64,000 nt of DNA from Terfezia claveryi (Eukaryota > Ascomycota > Pezizomycetes > Pezizales > Pezizaceae): assembly GCA_015179025.1 (NCBI GenBank), contig WHUX01000016.1, forward strand, positions 496,001 to 560,000. The letters are read 5' to 3'. A program made the translations under genes and the position numbers. How positions within the stretch are numbered: position 1 is the stretch's first letter; each line of letters opens with the position of its first letter. The notes beneath the pieces are model-generated. The model worked only from the letters and a program-made list of their open reading frames with translations. It ran no database searches and was not told where the DNA came from. Shown piece after piece: positions 10,701-20,092 of this stretch.

Positions 10701-12182
10701 AAGTTGTTGAGGAGAGCATTCTTGTAGGTAGTAAACAAAATTCTCCCTATCTGCAACCGCCCAAAGAGCTCCCAGCTTAAATACATAACACTTGCCATTC
10801 TTCAATGAAAACTCCAAACCCTTTGCTTCCAGTTGTCCTATTGATATAAGATGAGTATTCGGAAGAAGGTCGGGGGAATACATCACATCCGAGATTAATA
10901 TAGTTCCGCATTGTAATTGTAGGATAAGATCTCCTTTTGCAGTCGCATAAATAATCCCATTTGCTGTTTCGACTGGTGTTGATTTAATCGTTCGAGTATT
11001 CGTAAGGAGTTTAAGATTGCTGGTGTAGTGATTAGAGGCTCCTGAATCGAGCATCCACCGTTGTTTATGTTTTACTAAATCAGTCGATTGCATCATACAA
11101 CAGTGATTAATAACTCCTGTGACATTCTTTCCAATTGGAATACCTCGGACTGCCTTTGCCTGGTTCTTTTGTCTTCGTTGCTTATGTGTGTCTTCCTGTG
11201 ATTCAGATGAGGATTCGCAGGAAGAAGAAGAAGAAGAGGATTCTTCAGGAGAAGAAGATTGTTTATCCTTTTTCTTCTTATGCATCTGTTTTGAGATTCT
11301 GTGGGTAGATCGTTGTTTGTGGTATGTCCTGATGTGTTTCTTCTGTGTATCGACCTTGTCACCGTTTCTGCCAAATCTGCCTCTTTTTCCTCGACTCCGG
11401 TTTTGATATTGTGTAGGTCGTAGTTCAGGATGTTTTATCCAACAATCGGTGATGCCATGATTCGATAGTCCGCAATGTTCGCATTTTTTCCGTGTTTCGT
11501 TCTGAGGATTCTTCGCCGCATATGCTACTGGGGCAGGTTGAAACGTAGGGGTAATGGTCTCTGCTGTTTTCTGTAGTTGGACCATAGCCGTTCGTTTTTG
11601 TATCAGCTTCTCTTCTCTCATACATGATTCCCTGATGTCTTTTATATCCAGCGGATTATTGTTGTTGTCCATGTTGGTAAGAGTAGTGATGAGAGTAGCA
11701 TATTCTGGGAGAAGGTTTGCTAGAATTTGCCACTTTACTTTCTGATCACTAATATCTTCCCCCAGGTGTTTTAGGTCAGCTGCTGCGTTCGTGACCTGGT
11801 TGATAAATGATAGGACAGTTTGATCAGAACGCTGACTAAGGGAGTTGAACGTCATGGTTAGCTGGAAGATATTTGCTGAGGAGGAAGATTGAAATAAGCT
11901 CTCAAGAGTCTTCCAGGCTTCTCGTGCAGTCATATCGTCAGTCAAAGATGACTGAATTTCAGATTTACATCTGAAGTAAATCTCTGAAAACGCCCACTTA
12001 TCAGCCTTTGCCCAGCTGATATTTGCATCTGGTAGTTGTTCATGATCGATGAGGTCGAGAAGACACATTCTCATGAGGAGGATCCTCATATTTTTTCTCC
12101 ATATCCCATAGTTGGTATGGTCGAGCAGGTCAAAGACCAGAGTCTCTCGATGAAGGGACTTTGGGATATCTAGGTCTTCCAT
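7713..12182 (-). CDS. copia gag-pol polyprotein, intact, with a C-terminal C2H2 zinc finger
   Basis: This is a single 1489-residue ORF that encodes all proteins needed for retrotransposition. In order it has a UBN2-type gag (about 1-230), a CCHC zinc knuckle CEHCGLSNHGITDC (about 233-246), an acidic/Ser-rich linker (about 290-345), an aspartic protease WMLDSGASNHYT (about 377), a pre-integrase WHRRLGHINKKYL (about 532), and an integrase core with YADLCGP (about 592), HTDGGGEW (about 657) and NGDAEV (about 692). Reverse transcriptase follows from WVFAIK (about 966) to the catalytic HVDD (about 1120, where most copia elements have YVDD). RNase H carries GYFDASF, LSSTEAEF and YGDNKGA. The last 40 residues carry a C-x2-C-x12-H-x5-H finger (about 1452-1475) not part of the usual copia Pol. 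No stop or frameshift is present. Confidence 0.96.
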   Translation of the reverse strand: MEDLDIPKSLHRETLVFDLLDHTNYGIWRKNMRILLMRMCLLDLIDHEQLPDANISWAKADKWAFSEIYFRCKSEIQSSLTDDMTAREAWKTLESLFQSSSSANIFQLTMTFNSLSQRSDQTVLSFINQVTNAAADLKHLGEDISDQKVKWQILANLLPEYATLITTLTNMDNNNNPLDIKDIRESCMREEKLIQKRTAMVQLQKTAETITPTFQPAPVAYAAKNPQNETRKKCEHCGLSNHGITDCWIKHPELRPTQYQNRSRGKRGRFGRNGDKVDTQKKHIRTYHKQRSTHRISKQMHKKKKDKQSSSPEESSSSSSSCESSSESQEDTHKQRRQKNQAKAVRGIPIGKNVTGVINHCCMMQSTDLVKHKQRWMLDSGASNHYTSNLKLLTNTRTIKSTPVETANGIIYATAKGDLILQLQCGTILISDVMYSPDLLPNTHLISIGQLEAKGLEFSLKNGKCYVFKLGALWAVADRENFVYYLQECSPQQLILKITSFPDRIQPLTAKPIQNSYTAKYRTDTQQLDTWHRRLGHINKKYLSLVPKLADGVEFGEPRKNKLNCDDCVKAHQRRQISRMPGKFPKANLEIIYADLCGPMHVADFWGHKYTCLMVCGKSRYKWIYLLKKKGEAAKIFREWKAQVERQFDCKVKCLHTDGGGEWLDTEFQLWLKDQGIQQVTTQPYSSEMNGDAEVYHRIIIHSASAMLNCANLRLDFWGQAVLCATYLDNRTPTKAKGLNLKMTPYEALYGVKLYLGHTRIWGCRVYAHIPDKKKKKLESHSKECMLMGYYDTENMFRLFDIDGNAMIKCRDAIFFEEILGHEKFSKGGLPLGKNILGEPLDDTFDNDDEIIEQVELDEAHHQAMTTYLHSLVAQNLQQQLPGYDDHIQRIPMDVNHIPYDAHLQLKTILNPTIKFNFKIPLSYKAAMKSPQADNWKKACDEEYASLINNQTWQLVAPPEGTLVIKNKWVFAIKTAEEQLQPGEVPTIQRFKARLVARGDSQTKGVNYNETYAPVIRFISLRIILHLAALNDWEIEQGDFVSAFLNGLLKDFLIYMAQPEGYEDTNNPGMVCLMLKSIYGLKQSARAWWEDLSEFLAQIGLKRFNSDQALWIRQLLFILGHVDDILIVGNKAETTETKEKISNKYKFKDLGPVSRYIGMMVTRNRQERRLYIDQAQYVHEILEEFHMSNAIPVSIPMDPKEKWEEEADDTILDLSETRVYQRAIGRLMYLMVGTRPDISYAVTKLAQFSSKPTQRHWAGIMRILRYLRSHNSVYLTLGKSHIPRNPTPIPTSLIGYFDASFLDCTASRKSTGAYVFFLHRTLISWCSKRQGLVALSSTEAEFIAGTEAARELIWIMGFLENLKLPEKTPILYGDNKGALALAKHSEYRPRTKHIHARERFITHMVESGQCLIEYIATKDMVADALTKALPREPHERHAKSMGLWFKASQYHQCGLCYGVFPSRNQLYLHIKRESHYVDEGIPLPKTFCT

Positions 12183-12250
12183 GATGGCTTTTGGAGGGGT
12201 TTTGTTGATTGGAAGAGGTTTTTTGGGTGTATCTGCGATGTAGATACAGA

Positions 12251-12263
12251 GGGCTTCATAACC
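12251..12263 (-). other. primer-binding site of the copia element
   Basis: Immediately inside the 5' LTR the minus strand reads GGTTATGAAGCCC. Its complement GGGCTTCATAACC resembles the anticodon stem-loop of a methionine tRNA (CAT anticodon flanked by T-rich and AA positions). Several copia-type elements prime from a cleaved half of initiator tRNA-Met rather than from the tRNA 3' end, and the position fits that mode. The exact tRNA is inferred. Confidence 0.6.
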
Positions 12264-12410
12264 TGATAGAACGTCTTATTCCTTATCCTCATGATCCTTC
12301 TCCAAGATCATGTTCACGTATATCTACATCATGCCAAGCCCGCCAGCCTAGTCGGCTCTGCCATATACAGTACATGTGCCGCTGCCATTGCTGTACATGT
12401 GGTACTAACA
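12264..12410 (-). repeat. 5' LTR of the copia element
   Basis: This is the partner of 7030-7176 and appears identical over 147 bp. It should contain the element promoter; the ATG of gag-pol lies 81 bp downstream at 12182. Confidence 0.95.
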
Positions 12411-12893
12411 GGATAGCCCCTCTTAGCCTAACATAATCTCCTCTCGCTCCACCAAGCCAATGATAACCTAGATGTAAGCGAGAGACGTTAAAATTTAGGG
12501 CCAAAATACCCATGCAATGTATCAAGAGCCTAGTCTGCTTCTCAGGTGCTAGTCTGGTTGTCAAGAGCCAATGTTACGGTGAAGATATGGGACCGTTAGA
12601 CATACTGTACATACGAATCAAAGCGCTCGGGTACCATGTACCTGAATTCTCGGATCTAGGCTGAAGGGGGAAGGCGGAAGGACCTAAAAACCTAACACTA
12701 GCAATGGTGAATTTATGGAGGTTAGGAGGTCGGTGCTGGTCTAACAGGAACATATCGGGGTCATAGCACTCTGGACCTGTAATGCACATATGTCTCCTGT
12801 GCTTATCATTAGGTTCCTCTGTCATCACTACTCGATACGATAAATTAGGTACTGCGGTACATGCAGTGTTGCAGATCAGTACTAATTGAAATT

Positions 12894-12944
12894 CAGCTGA
12901 TAATTGGAAACTGCAAGCTGCTGCACGACAATATTTTATCACTG
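12894..12944. repeat. degenerate copy of a small hairpin repeat
   Basis: CAGCTGATAATT at the left and TTTTATCACTG at the right are imperfectly inverted, enclosing GGAAACTGCA in forward orientation. It is related to 13614-13676, where the same inner decamer is inverted. Both copies are followed by CCGAGTAG. Confidence 0.5.
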
Positions 12945-13613
12945 TGCCGAGTAGTCCTAACGGAAGCCTTTCCTCCGGGAATTGAGCATTAAGCAGTTAG
13001 TCAACAGGAAATATGGTCCTCAATCTAGGATGCTCTACAGAGTAAGTAGGTACCTAACATTCTGCTTTGACATGTAGGTACTGTACATTATCAGTGCACG
13101 GTACATGGGTCCGAAATTTGCCCTCCGGACGTAGTCAGTGGTCTCGGATGGTATACAGTGCACTACTGTCAATTAAAAGCTTGAAGCATACGATAAATTG
13201 CTAGGGCAGAATCGAGCCGGAACTTAAAAGTGATTAGGCAAGACATGATTGCCAGCCGGGTAGGACAGCATTCTGTATGGGCCGACACTACTCTTGATGC
13301 AAACTAACACAGCTACACAGTCGATATTACCACCTTCAGGACCACAGCGCGCTGGAAGGTTTTGTAGATATTGAGTCAAATATTCTTCATCGGCCAGTTT
13401 TCCACCATGGTACCAGTATTAATCTGTGTTGCTTGTATGGAATACCCGAGTAGAAAGTGGGTACGAGATTGTCTAAGCCTGTACCTATGGAACCCACGAA
13501 GGAGCCCATAATACCTATATGCTCGTGAGTTGAACATTTAGTCTGTACCGCAGATTAACCGGGGTGCACTATGTGTGCAGTACTGGAACTCATAAGTGGC
13601 TTTGCACCTGGTA

Positions 13614-13676
13614 GGTACAGCGATAATTATTTATCGTGCATGCAGCGTGCAGTTTCCAATAATTTATCGCTGTACC
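13614..13676. repeat. 63-bp hairpin with perfect 13-bp arms
   Basis: GGTACAGCGATAA (13614-13626) and TTATCGCTGTACC (13664-13676) are exact inverted repeats around TGCAGTTTCC. Size and structure suggest a miniature or solo-terminal relic of a DNA transposon. Confidence 0.6.
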
Positions 13677-15087
13677 GAGTAGATTGGTTTGCCTTCCTAG
13701 ATGCCAGTGCTGCAAGACGAAGATACTAGAGCTCCCAGGCTCTGTGACCCCTTGCGTTGTATAGTCTCTTCGGCATTTCCTTGTGATTTCATCATGTTGC
13801 CATAGAGATTTGTATGGGAAAGCAAAGGCAACCAACTCTGTATAGTCGAAATATTGATCCCTTTGCCCAATGTTTCAGGGATACAAATATTTTGAATAGA
13901 ATTCCCAAGGTAGAGCTTCTGTCTTACTTCTTACTGTCTTCTGGCTTGGTTATTGGACGGTTTAGCCGAAAGTAGTATTTTGGTGTAAAACCCCCTTTAG
14001 ACGATGGCTTCTGATAAAACTCTGAACCCCCACTGGCAGGGTATGTACCTGTGAAGTGTACTTGTACTTATACGATATCGACAGAGGAGCTGCATGCCGC
14101 TTCAAGCACGGACAATGGTGACTAAAGTAGGGTAGTCTCGTGCCAACCTGATTTGTTTTTTATTAAGCGATAATCTTGTTTTGTTGGCGTACTAGTTGAT
14201 AGCTCAGTGCGTGCTAGTGGAAAGCTCATAGTAGGAGTGTGGGCACATGGCCTGCTAGAAGGTGATGGCGCATATTGTTATATACTTTAACAAAGGCGCA
14301 TAGGAACGCATTTGGTTTGGCTGCTTGTTTACCTTGATGTATCTAGATACTCTGGGCAGATCTGGAGCACCAGCTTCCGCCAAAGCCGAACAAGGCGAGG
14401 ATAAACATCTAGTAAAGTACTCTATTTCATTGTCCTGGAAACCCACGTCTTCACTAAAACGGCACGTGGCGAGGCTGGCTTGCATGCATGCGTACTGTGC
14501 TAGGTTGTACAGGAATCAAGGTTTCAGGAGAATGTTATATTGCTCGCTAGCGAATTCGCGAATGGGGAAATGATCGAGCTTCAGTTTCTATTCGCATGAC
14601 TGACATTCTTGACCCTGCTCCATGTCTAGGCTTATGGGCTTTTGAAATCTCGAGGTTGTTATGTATAAACACAAAACGTACACCACACACCCAGAGAACG
14701 GTGGGGGGGGGATCTCTACTCTAGCTCTGGTTAGAGCATCAGCACACTGCATGATACATAAGCAAGTGCCCTACCTTGTACTCAGGCAGTCGAATTCGAA
14801 TTCGAATGGCTATATATTCATTGCCTTCCGCAAAATTTATCTCCCTCCATTCATCCGGTCTGTGAATATACGAAACTCGTGAATCGTGAATTTAGAGCTG
14901 GCACCGATCCACCAAAGGAGGCAAAGTATCGCATTCGTAAATTCATAAGCCACCACCTGCGGAATATTCTCACGAAATCCCATCTACCACGCCCATCTTC
15001 CACGCCAGTTAGCATTGCTCTCTGGCCAATTTGTCGAACGATTATTCAAGTACACAATTTGCATATTCCCCAGCAATTCCAAATCCA

Positions 15088-16093
15088 ATGTCACCTCCAG
15101 GTGGTGCACCAAATTCAACGTACTCGGGGTCATGGCAGCCCTATTCAAACCCACCTACCTACAACTACCAACAATCAGTGGAATACAACGCACCGCAACC
15201 AGCATGTCCACCAGGCTGTACTTGTCAATATGACAAGACCCAGCAAAACTATACCTGCTATTCGACTACTCTACAAGGCCCGGACGACAGAATGGACTTG
15301 AATTGGGGAGGAGATGGTGCGGATTATCAGCCCCGGAAGGTGTCACCTACAGCGGATAGCCATATCATCAAGAATCCTGCGAATCCTCAACCGGATGAGT
15401 CGGGAAAGTACCCCTTTCATATAATCCTCCAGGAGATAATAAGGGGGCTTGCTGGAGATCAGTATGCCGCGGCTACTAATGCCTCTCTTTTTCGGACGAA
15501 ACTTGATGTGTCGGAGACTCAACGCATGTCGGGGCTTTTCTTCTTTAATTCGTTTACTCAAAGGGATGTCAATTTGCAATGTACGCTGTTACTACAAGTC
15601 ATTCAATATTGGTCACTGGAAGACACGATTCCCGATTTTTCTACACAAGGGGAGCAAGAGGACAGCCACTCGGGAAAGTCGCGTTCGAGAAGCCCGAAGA
15701 GCCCAAGGAGTCCACGGGAGGGTAGTACGAAACGGAAGTCACGAAGAGGACCTCCAGCACCTCGATATTGGTCAAGAATGGAAAATGCGGCAGTGGTGGG
15801 TTTGATGTGTGGGCTGCCTTTGGACTTGTTGAAGGTAGTTTTGGAGAGAAGAACAAGTGTGAACCTTGGAGCAGTGGATGCAATTTTGGACACAAACAGT
15901 GCAGAAGTAAGTGCACCTGTGGGCTCAAAAAGACGAGAAATGAATCTAACGAGATTTTTTATAAATTTAGGCGCTAGAACTACTGCGAAGTGGGACGGTC
16001 AATTACACACGCGGGTACTCAATATCGACCCAGTACCATGTGCCGACTCAGCCAGCGCCTTCAACACAATCAATTGACCCTTACCAACTTTAG
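15088..16093 (+). CDS. hypothetical protein, Pro/Gln/Tyr-rich N terminus, one intron
   Basis: The frame is open from 15013, just after a possible splice acceptor (TTAG at 15009-15012). The first in-frame ATG is 15088, so translation starts there or in an unseen upstream exon. A GTAAGT...TTTAG intron (15907-15970, 64 nt) joins the long exon to a 40-codon end that is again Gln/Pro/Tyr-rich and stops at 16091-16093, a more coherent product than unspliced read-through. The N-terminal part is low-complexity with a short Cys cluster (PACPPGCTCQ). The middle holds a helical stretch (HIILQEIIRGLAGDQY) and an RS/SP-rich basic linker (KSRSRSPKSPRSPRE), a likely nuclear-localisation or phosphorylation region. 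No known domain was recognised; it may be lineage-specific. Confidence 0.6.
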
Positions 16094-19000
16094 GGCATAG
16101 ACGGGCCTGTTTTTTCCTTTTCACACACAATATTCCACATACTACGAAAGCATCAATTTTAGGGGTCTATCCCTCATCGATGCCTCGACAATAATGAAGC
16201 GGGTAACTGCGATCTTATATAATAACGTCTGTTACGAGTCCATTTCGAACATGGATACGACACCTCGCATAGAAACAACACTACAAAATTCTGGCGTTTT
16301 TACTTTTTTGTTAATTTCATTTACTTTTGGGTGGGACCTATGTCTATTAAATGCCACTTTTTTTTTTTTTTGGACATGTACATAGTATTGCATCTGTGTT
16401 TGGTTCTGTTTACATTTCCACTGGCACGCAGATAGTAAGTATCTATTCTTATCGGTTGAACTTACCCGTATACATATCCTGGGAGACACAACTGAGCTGT
16501 GTCTGCAGATCTGGTGCCTTGATTCTTTGACTACTCGACTGGTTACGGATTCAGGTTCCAAGTGCAACCCTCAATTCTTGGAGCAATTCATGCTGGACTT
16601 TTACTGTCGGGAATATACGCTATCAGCTCAATATGCCAATGTAAGCGGATTATCGTGTTATCCTCTGTAAAGAGGTGGAGGTTACTCCGCACTTTCGCTA
16701 GCCATATGCATGCTGCTCTCGTATTTCTGCAGTCATCTGATGGAAAAAAAAATATCTAAACCAGTAGGATGAATGGCCCAGGTTGATACTCGCAAACCAA
16801 CAGCAGATTGCCAACTGATCTAACATGTCATCACCAACCGACGCAAGTGCAGCTGACTTGTAATTGCACGAGACTATTGTAATTGGTGCACTCCTATGTT
16901 TTAAATTTGTCTATTTGTCAGATCATAATAGCACAAGCCTAGAAGATATTTCGAGCTGAGTTGACGTTATAAGTACATTAAAAAAGGTTAGAGTTACGAG
17001 GAAATATTCCAGCTTTGGTAACAGATTGTTGTCATTCACACACGTGCAAAATGGCACTAAGCTGTATGGGGATTGATATGTAATATTCATTTTGGTGGCT
17101 TTTCACACTCTCCATGGGCTTCAGGACTCTATGGTAAAATTCAACTTAGAAACTGGGAGACAAGTGCAATTATGCAGGCATCTACGACGGACAAGACCTT
17201 AGGCATTTAGGTTAGTGCGTGACAGCTGGTGGTGAGTGTCTTGCGAACAAAATATACAGCGAAACTTGCTGTGCACCCTCTGCATAATATGCAGCGCAAG
17301 CCTGCAGCTGAGTTGTGAGACATACAGCGATTGTATATCAGTTGAGCTTAAGACTGTGAGGTTCAATCTGAGTTTGTATATTCGATTAGGACAATACGAT
17401 ATCGGGGCTCCCAAGCACAAGCGCAAGTCATACTGGTGGTACCAGTAAACAACAGGGAGAACTGATTGAGATAAAGGGCATTGTCGAATGACATGATGAA
17501 GGATCAAAGAGCGAGATTGGGCGCCAGCTGAGACGCGACAACTCTACGGGTCAATACGAGTTATGTAGAAAATAATTAAAACCCGAACAGTGCTACATGC
17601 ATAGTGTGGTCGGCTTGGAAGCAATGGGAGATAAGATTCTAGCAATCATTAACGGAGACCACTTAACTCTTCATGCACGATAACTCTCCTACCCAACATT
17701 CTCTTCTTTTCTCGATGGACCGGCGGCTGTTGAAACACGGGGAAGAGTTCTTACTGGCCTGCTGGACTCTCTTACCACATCTATGCCTCGACGAGCTGCT
17801 GCAGTCATTAGTATTGATGAGATCCTATCTTATACAAATTTAATGAAAATACAGCTAGTTGCCCAAAAAAATTCATAACCGGACTAATCATAACTTAGTC
17901 TGGTTGGCACATCATAACTTACATTTAGCGCGCATTTAGACTTAGCCGCACACAGATATGTAGTACCGGTAGCGGGCAACTCTCTTGCTACGCATCCCGC
18001 CATTGCTTCCTTCACTACCGCTGGCCCCCCAGGCATATTCATCAGATTGGTAGAAGGTAAGGTTATCAGTGTGAGTTGGCATAAGAGCAAAGTGATAGGA
18101 GTTATAGTTGTTGGCAAGTGTATGGTGAGGGGAAACATACCACCATGTGGTACGACAGTCACCCAAGGTGTGATAGGCGCGATTTGATGCATTGAATTTG
18201 AATCAAGCGCGCTACATGCAGGCCTTTTATGCAGCGTATGAAACTTTTGCCACCTCCATTTGGTACTCGATCTGGTTAGTGCTGAACCTAAAGTACCGGT
18301 AATGGCATTACCCGGGTTTCACATATCTGCATATTGGGGCCCAATAGCTGCATAAAAAAGGGGTGCCGTATGCACACTTTAAATAACTGGAAGTCACCTG
18401 ACGGACATACTGTACAATACCTTTTCGACATGATGATTTTGGGCCTGTGTGTAATTTAAATATGCAATATGATGACCTACGAATTTTTTGCATAAGTAAG
18501 TATAATTCGCTCTCAAGCCAAACTCCCACCAAACCTAGTTGTCCCTCATGATTTGATTCTTTTTTTCTCAAGATATTTCTGGTTATTATGCATTGGGTCT
18601 CCAAATGGCATAAGTCTGAGACCAAGCAGACCCTTGCTAGCACTGAGACAGAAAAAAAAAACTTCCATACGTAGACTTTCGCTGTGTGGTGGTATGCTTG
18701 GCTAGTCATGCATACTTAACTTACTTATGTGTGGACAGAGTAGTACGTTTGCCTTCGAGCTTTAAAATCTACCACGAACTCACTATCGCACTGGAAACAA
18801 AATCCAAGCCCATGTATGTATGTATGTAATACTTAGGCAGTCTTTATGATCTATCAAAATTGCCAATCCAATTCAAAAATTCTGGTTGCAATTGGGTTGA
18901 TCAGAAACAATCGCGACATCTAAATTAACACCGCACACCTTTCTACAAGTGCATTTCTGTGGAGATACATCTTGAGAATGAGTGTTCCAGTCCAGGGATG

Positions 19001-19525
19001 TGATATATCACATTCTAATTGGGAGTATGAGATAATATCGATATGATTAGATACTAAGGCACATGTGGCTGCGGTACGGCCCGCCCCCAAGCAGACTGAC
19101 AAACATAACTCTTGTTGAGTCTGCGTCAAAACATACTGACTGGCGCGAATAAACAAACATGCGAACCATCGAAGTGGCACAGGCTGCAGTTTCCTGTTTG
19201 CCAACAAGACTAGTTGCCTGCTCTTAAAACTCAACCGGAGCCCAACTGGGAAAGCTAAGTGAAAGGTATATACGTAAGTAATAGCATGGCTGGCATCGTG
19301 CTTAGAGATATAGTGATGTATGGGTCTGGACGAAGGTACCTTAAGACGGGGCTGTATTAATATTTGAGTATATTGTCTCTTGAGGCTCAGGCCTAGGCTT
19401 CTTCATCCCTTTAGCCCCCTGCCTGTCATCCACCCCACTCATTGACCAGAGGGTATTCTTGATACACTCCTTTCTTCTTCTCTAAGGTCCTGTTCTTATA
19501 ATAGGGATAATGCAGCTAGCACACT
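16094..19525. other. long intergenic stretch, no supportable gene
   Basis: Only short frames without family resemblance occur (16232-16567 minus, 17199-17507 minus, 17884-18192 minus, 18308-18709 minus). One exact copy of the dispersed 15-mer TAGTCTGGTTGGCAC lies at 17896-17910. Confidence 0.5.
17896..17910 (+). repeat. dispersed 15-mer TAGTCTGGTTGGCAC, copy 1
   Basis: An exact match to the ends of the MITE-like repeat at 27238-27536 and to 51644-51658 and 55352-55366 (inverted). Together with the preceding AACT it shares 19 bases with the copy at 27238. Confidence 0.75.
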
Positions 19526-20092
19526 TCACATACTAAATCTATGGTACATTCTTTGAAGGTAGTGATCATGAACCCAAGTTTGGAAGCCCCTCGACAAGAT
19601 TTCTGAGGCCAGGCCTCTTACCTCCTCATACATATCTTCTTTCCCTTCCGCCACCGTATGCCTGCAACAGGAACAGAACTCCACAGGTATTGCAGCACTG
19701 TAGCAGCTCTCCAATGCCTCTTGCTTGATTGCAGCAGGAATCACAGCAACCCCGAAATCTTCGTTTCCACCTCTTCGATTGCTGATTGTACTGCCTCTTC
19801 CTTCGCCATACCTAAGTAGGCGCAAAAGCCCTTTAATAGGATCGCCTCGGGGGCAGCGCCGGACAATCGCGATTGCAGCGAGAGCCGTCGAGGCGTGAAG
19901 CACAGCTTGCCTCAAGCTTATCGTCGACCGAAAGACCGCGAGTCGCGAATGTTTGAAGCATGCCACTGCTTCTCCGCAATCACAAAACACCATCACACCA
20001 CCACACCACCAAAACTCCACTTGTACCCGCCGTCTTAACAGTATCTTCTGTGTAGGAGTTTGGAAGGGTTGAATCGTTAACGTTCGAAACAT
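19526..20092 (-). CDS. hypothetical protein, uncertain
   Basis: A 188-codon frame starts with ATG at 20092 (AAAAATG context) and ends at 19526. No domain was recognised. It contains a Cys-rich patch (CGGVMVFCDCGEAVAC) and a second pair (CSCC) near the C terminus. It could be a lineage-specific gene, but nothing beyond an open frame and a plausible start supports it, and no intron signals were needed. Chance ORF is a real alternative. Confidence 0.3.
   Translation of the reverse strand: MFRTLTIQPFQTPTQKILLRRRVQVEFWWCGGVMVFCDCGEAVACFKHSRLAVFRSTISLRQAVLHASTALAAIAIVRRCPRGDPIKGLLRLLRYGEGRGSTISNRRGGNEDFGVAVIPAAIKQEALESCYSAAIPVEFCSCCRHTVAEGKEDMYEEVRGLASEILSRGFQTWVHDHYLQRMYHRFSM

Larger units (their letters stand above)
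7030..12410 (-). mobile_element. complete Ty1/copia LTR retrotransposon (5381 bp)
   Basis: The element has two 147-bp LTRs (7030-7176 and 12264-12410) that look identical base for base, begin TG and end CA, and are flanked by the 5-bp direct repeat GGATA (7025-7029 and 12411-12415). Reading on the minus strand, the order is 5' LTR, primer-binding site, one uninterrupted gag-pol ORF, a tandem-repeat 3' leader, a polypurine tract and the 3' LTR. The domain order (gag, zinc knuckle, protease, integrase, reverse transcriptase, RNase H) is that of copia rather than gypsy. Identical LTRs plus an intact ORF imply a very recent insertion that may still be active. Confidence 0.97.
12411..15012. other. 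intergenic, no gene; contains two related hairpins
   Basis: Frames such as 12574-12942 (minus) and 14255-14485 (minus) have no recognisable domain and no convincing start context. TTCGAATTCGAATTCGA-type repeats (about 14789-14806) lie upstream of the next gene. The two hairpins are listed separately. Confidence 0.5.
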
